From Chroococcidiopsidaceae cyanobacterium CP_BM_RX_35 (GTDB taxonomy: Bacteria; Cyanobacteriota; Cyanobacteriia; Cyanobacteriales; Chroococcidiopsidaceae), in assembly GCA_019242465.1 (NCBI GenBank), contig JAFAVL010000504.1:1-7865 (forward strand): 7,865 bases of DNA, given 5' to 3'. The notes beneath the pieces are model-generated. The model had not been told where the DNA came from. It made no database searches and was given only the letters and a program-made list of their open reading frames with translations. How positions within the stretch are numbered: position 1 is the stretch's first letter; each line of letters begins with the position of its first letter. Made by a program: the position numbers and the translations under genes. Shown here piece by piece: positions 3,528-7,865 of the stretch.

Positions 3528-6290
3528 GAGAATTCTTCTAATACGTTAGACTTACAAAAGCTCCTAAAAGACAAAAAATGTATTGGATGCGACTTAAGTA
3601 ATGTCAACGTCACAAATACTAATTTAAGCGGAGCCGACTTAGCTGGCGCCAACTTAACTGGTGCTAACTTAAGCGGAGCTAACTTAACTGGTGCCGATTT
3701 AACAGATATTATTCTCAATAAGAGTAAGCGTTTTGAAAGTAATAAACGTCAGGTTAACTTTACGAATGCCAACTTAACTGGTGCCAACTTAACTGGTGCC
3801 AACTTAACTGGTGTTAACTTAACTGGTGCTAACTTAACTGCTGCCAACTTAACTGGTGCCAACTTAGCTGGTGCCATTTTTAATAAGAGTAAATACATAA
3901 AAAATAATTACCCTGATACCTTGATACATAACTGTAGCAAGTTTAAAGCTGCTGAATTGACTAGAGCAAACCTTAAAGATGCTAATCTTAAAAATGCTCA
4001 TCTTGAATGCGCTAGTTTAACTAGTGCTAATCTTGAAGGTGCTAATCTTGAAGATACTACCTTAACTAGTGCTAATCTTGAAGGTGCTAAACTTATAAAC
4101 GCTGGATTAAAAAATGCTAAATTTATTTATGCTGATTTGAAAGATATCGATCTTAGAGGAGAACATCTAAGTGGGGTTTCCATACCATATTTAACATATT
4201 TAAACAAAGCTGCCGAAGAAAATGAAGAAGCTCTGCGTAGTCTAAAAAGACAAAATATTGATACAAGATTATTTTTTACAAAGCTTATGCAAGAGCTACC
4301 GGAATTTTTTCAAAACCCAAAAAATATTTTCAAGGCACAACCAATTCGATATAAAAAAAATAATTTGTGTCTGCCTAAAAATTTGTTGGAGGAAAATATA
4401 CCAAACACAATCAGTTTTGAAGGAGCTAACCTTTATGGAGCTAATCTTTCTGGATCATACATGGCTGGAGATAATCTTAGCAATGCGAATTTAGTTAACG
4501 CAAAATTACAGAATGCAACATTATTTTGTTCAAACTTATATGGAGGAAACTTAGTTGAAGCTAACCTGAACGGAGCAGATTTAAGCTTTGCGAATCTAAA
4601 TGAGGCAAATTTGACTAATGTAAAATTAGATACAGCACATTTAGACCAGGCAGAACAACATTATTATCGATATGCTTTTTGGCAGAAACTTGATTCAGCA
4701 GATAATTTCGCGTTAAAGAAAATATTAGAAATATTAGCAGATCCAGACTTTAATGGTGTTTTTGAAACGTTTAAAATCTTATTGGCACCTATTACAATTC
4801 TAATTGGCGTATATACATTTTTAAGAAAATTAACTTCTGAACGTCACTCTTACTTAAACAAAAAATTCAAAGAATTTGAAGAAAAAACCGAGGTCATTAA
4901 CGTTAGAAAAATGTTAAATAGTGAACTAAAATTTATCAAACTATTTCCTTCAAATTCACCAGCTTTTCGGTCTATTCCTGTTACCGATCAAATGCTTGCA
5001 GAAGCTTTAGAAGAAGAAACCGAGGTGAAACTGAAAACAGCATATGAAAATTATCGGCAGAAACTAGAAAAAGATTCTTCTCTTATAAAACTAGATGAAG
5101 CAGATGAAGAAGTTTTTAACCATGCGGCTATTCGTGATAATTTTGATGTTTTTTTAGATTATCTTCAACAGTTTGAAATAATGATTGAATCTCACGTAAT
5201 AGCTGCATCAGTTTTTGAGAACTATATAAGTCCATGGATTAAGATAATTAAGAAAAATAGTACATCAAAAAAAATACATGTTTTAAAATATATGGGTCTC
5301 TTAAATTCGATTGAATATCATGAACTATCTTCAGCTCAGAAGAGTGTAAGAAAGCTTTTCGAAAGATATTGCTTACTTGAAGACTTGGTTTCACCTATGC
5401 AAGTTGAATCAATCGCACCTTTTTTAGTTACTAATAGCAGCGAGGAAAAATGTAATTGGGCACTGTGGTTTAAAGCTCATTATCAGTATGAAAGGTATAA
5501 AAAACCAGGAAGCAATAATATAAGCAATGAGGATTATAATGAAATCTATGAGTACCAGCAATTGCTTGAAAGTCGCAAAAAAGCTTACATATTAGACGGG
5601 TATAAGGTGTTCTGTGGTAATGAAAATTATTTTGAGTTAAATATTATTTCGCGTTCAAATTTGCTCTCGTTGATACTAACACAAGTGGATTTGCGGAGAT
5701 CTTTATTTGAAATATCTCTCTTAAGGTTTTGCTCATTATTTTTTGATAATTTTCTTCTTCCAATTCCATTTATGGTGCAATTGATTAACAAATTAATTCG
5801 AGAGAACAACCCTAATCAATACCTGATTAAAATTGCTGGTCAGCCAGATATTATAGCTATCTCTAAAGATCCAAATAAACCATCTTATGTTGAAGTTTGT
5901 AAAATATCAGATAAAAATATTTCCAAAGATGAGAACAAGAAGATCATTCGTGCGTATGCATTATTCCTTTCTCTGACTCAGGGAATAAAACCTTTGATTT
6001 TTTCTAAAAAGATTTCTACAGAAATCAAGCTTCCTAGAGGTATCAGTTTTAAATCTAGAGTATCTTATGTAGGTAGTCCTATTTTAATTGATGAAGTTTA
6101 TTCAATGGAATCTGAGCTTTATAAAAGTTGTACAACTTTGTTTTCTCAATTAAACAAAAATAAAAAGGGGAGGCAGCCTAATAAAGAAAACTGCGAAATG
6201 TGTGATATTTCTAAAATACATTGTCAAGAAAGATTTGAAGGGGAATCAGAAAAACTAACTACTCTCAACCGAAGGACAACTCAGCCATGA
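3456..6290 (+). CDS. Exported/membrane pentapeptide-repeat protein with cytoplasmic Cas4/RecB-like nuclease-fold C-terminus
   Basis: The 944-aa protein starts with a Sec-type signal peptide (1-24, cleavage after ASA), so the start is right despite lacking a Shine-Dalgarno. A KKCIGCDLS cap (C42, C45), typical of exported cyanobacterial pentapeptide proteins, leads into A(N/D)LxX repeats (PF00805) in blocks at about 43-84, 97-140, 161-238 and 319-398, separated by polar loops and a helical insert (239-318). One transmembrane helix (about 439-456) is followed by RKLTSER, placing the rest in the cytoplasm by the positive-inside rule. Residues 460-600 are helical; IRDNFDVFLDYLQQFEIMI weakly recalls DUF4760-type proteins. 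The C-terminus (about 745-925) has G-x-P-D798-I-I, V-E813-V-C-K, IRAYALFL and C913-x2-C916-x6-C923, plus C759, which is the order seen in Cas4/RecB-type Fe-S nucleases. The gene is AT-rich, with TTA-dominated leucines, unlike its neighbours. Pentapeptide and topology calls are firm; the nuclease call is inferred. Confidence 0.88.
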   Translation: MKPHISFVSTVVASLLLITFAASAENSSNTLDLQKLLKDKKCIGCDLSNVNVTNTNLSGADLAGANLTGANLSGANLTGADLTDIILNKSKRFESNKRQVNFTNANLTGANLTGANLTGVNLTGANLTAANLTGANLAGAIFNKSKYIKNNYPDTLIHNCSKFKAAELTRANLKDANLKNAHLECASLTSANLEGANLEDTTLTSANLEGAKLINAGLKNAKFIYADLKDIDLRGEHLSGVSIPYLTYLNKAAEENEEALRSLKRQNIDTRLFFTKLMQELPEFFQNPKNIFKAQPIRYKKNNLCLPKNLLEENIPNTISFEGANLYGANLSGSYMAGDNLSNANLVNAKLQNATLFCSNLYGGNLVEANLNGADLSFANLNEANLTNVKLDTAHLDQAEQHYYRYAFWQKLDSADNFALKKILEILADPDFNGVFETFKILLAPITILIGVYTFLRKLTSERHSYLNKKFKEFEEKTEVINVRKMLNSELKFIKLFPSNSPAFRSIPVTDQMLAEALEEETEVKLKTAYENYRQKLEKDSSLIKLDEADEEVFNHAAIRDNFDVFLDYLQQFEIMIESHVIAASVFENYISPWIKIIKKNSTSKKIHVLKYMGLLNSIEYHELSSAQKSVRKLFERYCLLEDLVSPMQVESIAPFLVTNSSEEKCNWALWFKAHYQYERYKKPGSNNISNEDYNEIYEYQQLLESRKKAYILDGYKVFCGNENYFELNIISRSNLLSLILTQVDLRRSLFEISLLRFCSLFFDNFLLPIPFMVQLINKLIRENNPNQYLIKIAGQPDIIAISKDPNKPSYVEVCKISDKNISKDENKKIIRAYALFLSLTQGIKPLIFSKKISTEIKLPRGISFKSRVSYVGSPILIDEVYSMESELYKSCTTLFSQLNKNKKGRQPNKENCEMCDISKIHCQERFEGESEKLTTLNRRTTQP
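3717..3892 (+). repeat. 165-bp in-frame segmental duplication marked by NKSK loops
   Basis: The 11-mer AATAAGAGTAA occurs at 3717-3727 and again at 3882-3892, exactly 165 bp (eleven 15-bp units, 55 residues) apart. In protein terms, DLTDIILNKSK (81-91) is echoed by NLAGAIFNKSK (136-146). This suggests that a module of pentapeptides plus an NKSK loop was duplicated. Confidence 0.6.
3768..3872 (+). repeat. 15-bp in-frame tandem repeat (seven units)
   Basis: Seven consecutive copies of GCCAACTTAACTGGT, each differing at no more than two positions, code for A-N-L-T-G-type pentapeptides. The near-identity at synonymous sites points to recent expansion by slippage or unequal recombination rather than old, purely protein-level repetition. 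Confidence 0.9.
4770..4823 (+). other. Transmembrane helix of the 944-aa protein
   Basis: Residues 439-456 (FKILLAPITILIGVYTFL) are an uninterrupted hydrophobic stretch followed by R-K-L-T-S-E-R. With the cleaved signal peptide this gives an N-out/C-in, single-pass topology separating pentapeptide blocks from the C-terminal domains. Confidence 0.75.
5688..6230 (+). other. Predicted Cas4/RecB-like PD-(D/E)XK domain with Fe-S cysteines
   Basis: Motifs occur in the order used by Fe-S nucleases of the Cas4/AddB/Dna2 group. C759 (LLRFCSLFF) comes first, then G-Q-P-D798-I-I-A-I, then Y-V-E813-V-C-K, then a helix with R832-A-Y834-A-L-F-L, then a beta hairpin (KPLIFSKK, then ISTEIKLP), and finally C913-x2-C916-x6-C923. 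In the known families one early and three late cysteines hold a [4Fe-4S] cluster. The catalytic lysine is not in the standard place: E-V-C-K replaces E-x-K, so the domain may be inactive or slightly rearranged. The assignment is pattern-based and has not been checked against a profile. Confidence 0.5.
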
Positions 6291-6931
6291 ATTTGGTACA
6301 CACAGCGTCTTTCGCCTACCACTATGTGTTCTGTGCGCTCAACCGTGACGGCTTGCCCCAGCACCGTTTGAAACACTTCAAGTTCTCGATCGCACAATCG
6401 CGTACAAGCCATTGCCGCCGCGCAGATAGGACAGTGGTTCTCAATTAGCAAAAATGACCCATCGGGTAATGCTTCAACCTCAGCCATGTAGCCCTCCTCT
6501 GTTCGCATGGTAGCTAAGTGTGCTAGTCGTTTCGGGAGTACCTCCTCCTGCGATCGCATGTGTTCTTGGTATGTGGCAACCTGTTGGCGCGATCGCACAT
6601 CCAACAATCGATCAAGTCCCTCTATACCAAACGCTTCGGTCACGGACTGGAGCAAGCTCAAGGTCAATTCGGCATAGCCATTGGGAAAGAACTTGTCTGC
6701 GGCTGGCGTTAGCTGCCACAGCTTTGCCGGACGCCCCATTGAGCGTGGCTCTTCAATGTAGGTAACAAGGTGTTCAGACTGAAGGGCATACAAGTGCTGC
6801 CGCACTGCCATGGCCGATACGCCTAGTCGTTCAGCCAGTGTTGCGGAATCAAGCGCTCCAGTTTGCTTAAGCAGGTGAACGATCGCTCGTCTTGTCCGAA
6901 CTGTCCCTGATGTGTTGCTGTTTGACTTCAT
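6281..6931 (-). CDS. SufR-like winged-helix regulator with cysteine cluster
   Basis: This 216-aa protein has a DeoR/ArsR-like winged helix at the N-terminus: helix-turn-helix LDSATLAERLGVSAMAVRQH (27-46) and wing MGRPAKLWQLT (65-75). The C-terminal half matches the SufR/COG2345 group: R-T-E-E-G-Y-M-A-E, then L-L-I-E-N-H-C167-P-I-C170, C176, C180, and finally G-E-R-R-C210-V-Y-Q-I. C167-x12-C180 reproduces the first SufR spacing, but the usual third of four spaced cysteines is absent between C180 and C210, while C170 and C176 are extra. It is probably an Fe-S (or other metal/redox) sensing repressor. It is divergent from a Rieske protein gene, its likely target, and possibly controls itself. 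Two HIP1 octamers lie in the gene. The 3' end overlaps the preceding convergent gene by 10 bp. A paralogue rather than true SufR is more likely, since no suf genes are present. Confidence 0.82.
   Translation of the reverse strand: MKSNSNTSGTVRTRRAIVHLLKQTGALDSATLAERLGVSAMAVRQHLYALQSEHLVTYIEEPRSMGRPAKLWQLTPAADKFFPNGYAELTLSLLQSVTEAFGIEGLDRLLDVRSRQQVATYQEHMRSQEEVLPKRLAHLATMRTEEGYMAEVEALPDGSFLLIENHCPICAAAMACTRLCDRELEVFQTVLGQAVTVERTEHIVVGERRCVYQIHG
6550..6557. repeat. HIP1 octamer
   Basis: GCGATCGC, the highly iterated palindrome of cyanobacterial genomes, inside the regulator gene. It supports a cyanobacterial host. Confidence 0.85.
6589..6596. repeat. HIP1 octamer
   Basis: Second perfect GCGATCGC, 31 bases after the first, also in the regulator gene. 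I saw none in the AT-rich 944-aa gene. Confidence 0.85.
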
Positions 6932-6937
6932 ATTAAG

Positions 6938-6966
6938 AAACTAAAGAAAAACCTTTACAAAGTCAA
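6938..6966 (-). promoter_or_regulatory. Candidate promoter of the SufR-like regulator
   Basis: On the minus strand TTGACT (6966-6961) is followed after 17 nt by TAGTTT (6943-6938). The -35 is good and the -10 weak. Transcription would begin close to the ATG at 6931, giving a very short or absent leader, in keeping with the lack of a clear Shine-Dalgarno. It overlaps the divergent promoter of the Rieske gene. Confidence 0.35.
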
Positions 6967-6983
6967 TCCAACCTGTCTACGAT
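6954..6983 (+). promoter_or_regulatory. Candidate sigma-70-type promoter of the Rieske gene
   Basis: TTTACA (6954-6959), an 18-nt spacer and TACGAT (6978-6983) predict a start near 6990. That start would fall inside the inverted repeat at 6986-7009, the arrangement expected for a repressor-controlled promoter. Confidence 0.45.
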
Positions 6984-6985
6984 CT

Positions 6986-7009
6986 TTTCTAAAGATTTTT
7001 ATTTAGAAA
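6986..7009. promoter_or_regulatory. Candidate operator: 8-bp inverted repeat
   Basis: TTTCTAAA-N8-TTTAGAAA is a perfect dyad whose half-sites are centred 16 bp apart, suitable for a dimeric winged-helix protein. It ends two bases before ATG 7012 and covers the predicted transcription start and ribosome binding site (AGAAAG). It differs from the CAAC-N6-GTTG site described for cyanobacterial SufR. Confidence 0.5.
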
Positions 7010-7011
7010 GT

Positions 7012-7865
7012 ATGACTTACATCACACACCTCTCAACATCCCTAATTCGCGCAGCGAATCTCACAGAGCTGCAGGCGAAAGGTCAGTTGTTGGTGCATCT
7101 GAATAACCAGACGATTGCGCTATTCTACGTTGACGATCATGTGTATGCAATAGACAATCGCTGTCCACATATGGGCTTTCCCTTACATGGCAGCGTGTGC
7201 AAAGACGGCATTGTGACTTGTCCCTGGCACTATGCCCGCTTTGATCTCGCGAGTGGTGGAACGTTTGACTCTTGGGCAGATGATGTGCGCTCGTTCCCAG
7301 TGCATATCTACGATGGAGAGGTGTGGGTCGATCTCTCACTGCAAGCTGATCCACAATTGCACCAGCAGCAACGGTTGCAGGATGGCTTGGAGCAGGGGAT
7401 TCCGCTCGTGATTGCCAAGTCGGTGATTGCTCTGCTGGAGCTGAACGTTGCTCCAACAAAACCGTTTCAAGTTGGGCTAACGTTCGGAACACGCTACACG
7501 AAAACAGGATGGGATACGGGATTGACCATTCTCACATGTCTGGTGAATCTGCTGCCCTACTTGGATGCTAACGATCGCCCGCGTGCCCTCTACCAAGGAC
7601 TCTCCGCTGTAGCGCGAGATAGCTCTGATGCACCGCCTCACTTTTTGGTACATCCCTTACCCAATGCTGAGATTGATTTCCAGACGTTGAAGACTTGGTT
7701 TCGCCAGTTTATTGAACGGCGCGATCAAGAAGCAGCAGAGCGCTGTTTGGTAACGGCAGTACGGATGGGAATACCCAGCACACAGATTGCCGAGATGCTG
7801 TTTGCAGCTGCTACCGATCATCGCTACTTAGACGTGGGGCATATGTTGGACTTTATCAACAAAGC
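7012..7865 (+). CDS. Rieske [2Fe-2S] domain protein, N-terminal part (runs off window)
   Basis: The frame is open from ATG 7012 to the end of the window, giving 284 codons with no stop. Residues 10-104 form a ferredoxin-type Rieske domain (PF00355): ligands C51-P-H53 and C70-P-W-H73 with 16 residues between the pairs, then F-D-L-A-S-G-G. From about 105 a long helical region follows (LEQGIPLVIAKSVIALLELN, GWDTGLTILTCLVNLLPYLD, and an A-R-D-S-S-D-A-P-P-H-F segment). I associate it from memory with a family of Rieske-fused proteins of unknown reaction. It lacks the 2-His-1-carboxylate motif of ring-hydroxylating oxygenases in the visible part. AGAAAG precedes the start by 3 nt, which is close but usable. 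It is probably a soluble redox protein or oxygenase-like enzyme under control of the divergent SufR-like regulator. Confidence 0.85.
   Translation, partial: MTYITHLSTSLIRAANLTELQAKGQLLVHLNNQTIALFYVDDHVYAIDNRCPHMGFPLHGSVCKDGIVTCPWHYARFDLASGGTFDSWADDVRSFPVHIYDGEVWVDLSLQADPQLHQQQRLQDGLEQGIPLVIAKSVIALLELNVAPTKPFQVGLTFGTRYTKTGWDTGLTILTCLVNLLPYLDANDRPRALYQGLSAVARDSSDAPPHFLVHPLPNAEIDFQTLKTWFRQFIERRDQEAAERCLVTAVRMGIPSTQIAEMLFAAATDHRYLDVGHMLDFINK

Noticed and set aside
3464..3718. 84-codon antisense frame with regular KLAP/KSAP repeats
   Set aside because: The repeats are the reverse complement of the pentapeptide-coding 15-bp units, so this is a shadow of that gene.
3768..3872. Possible CRISPR-like or minisatellite array
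   Set aside because: The 15-bp units are contiguous with no spacers and stay in frame as A(N/D)LxX pentapeptides, so they are coding repeats.
5688..6230. A true CRISPR Cas4 gene
   Set aside because: No other cas gene or CRISPR array is present, and the domain is fused to a membrane pentapeptide protein with a non-standard E-V-C-K motif. Only fold-level resemblance is claimed.
6932..7011. Classical SufR operator CAAC-N6-GTTG
   Set aside because: A CAAC-like half (CCAACC at 6969-6972) occurs but no GTTG partner lies at the right distance.
7061..7492. 143-codon open frame on the minus strand
   Set aside because: It is antisense to the Rieske gene, whose plus-strand frame carries the CPH/CPWH ligands and stays open from 7012 to the window end. 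The minus-strand product is low-complexity and matches nothing.

Overview
The window looks like an accessory stretch of a cyanobacterial chromosome. Two perfect HIP1 octamers (GCGATCGC at 6550-6557 and 6589-6596), a Uma2-family endonuclease, a CxxC-capped exported pentapeptide-repeat protein and a SufR-like regulator are all typical of filamentous or large-genome cyanobacteria. I cannot name the species.

Layout. (1) 9-572 (-): Uma2-family PD-(D/E)XK protein. Divergent from it, 590-778 (+) is a short remnant of a HepT-like (HEPN) toxin protein. (2) 949-2448 (-): serine carboxypeptidase-like S10 protein. Its best start is an internal ATG, not the more upstream TTG. Divergent from it, 2560-3186 (+) is an unrecognised 208-aa protein. 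(3) 3456-6290 (+): a 944-aa AT-rich gene coding for a secretion signal, interrupted pentapeptide beta-helix blocks, one transmembrane helix and a large cytoplasmic part. Its C-terminus reads like a Cas4/RecB-type PD-(D/E)XK domain with four candidate iron-sulfur cysteines. (4) 6281-6931 (-): SufR-like winged-helix regulator with a cysteine cluster. It is divergent from 7012->7865 (+), a Rieske [2Fe-2S] protein that runs off the window. The 80-bp gap between them holds an 8-bp perfect inverted repeat that is a good operator candidate.

How the parts relate. The regulator/Rieske pair is a conventional divergent regulator-target arrangement and probably one functional unit. The carboxypeptidase and the 208-aa gene share only a divergent promoter region. 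Uma2 plus the HepT remnant is typical mobile toxin/nuclease debris. The 944-aa gene is the outlier: its base composition and codon choice differ from its neighbours, it has a candidate terminator upstream, and its 3' end overlaps the regulator's 3' end by 10 bp. It is the best candidate for an undescribed system: a single-polypeptide, membrane-spanning protein joining an exported pentapeptide solenoid to a cytoplasmic, possibly degenerate, Fe-S nuclease fold.

No tRNA, rRNA, CRISPR array or transposase was seen. No intergenic stretch exceeds 300 bases; the longest (3187-3455) holds a candidate terminator and the unresolved promoter of the 944-aa gene.
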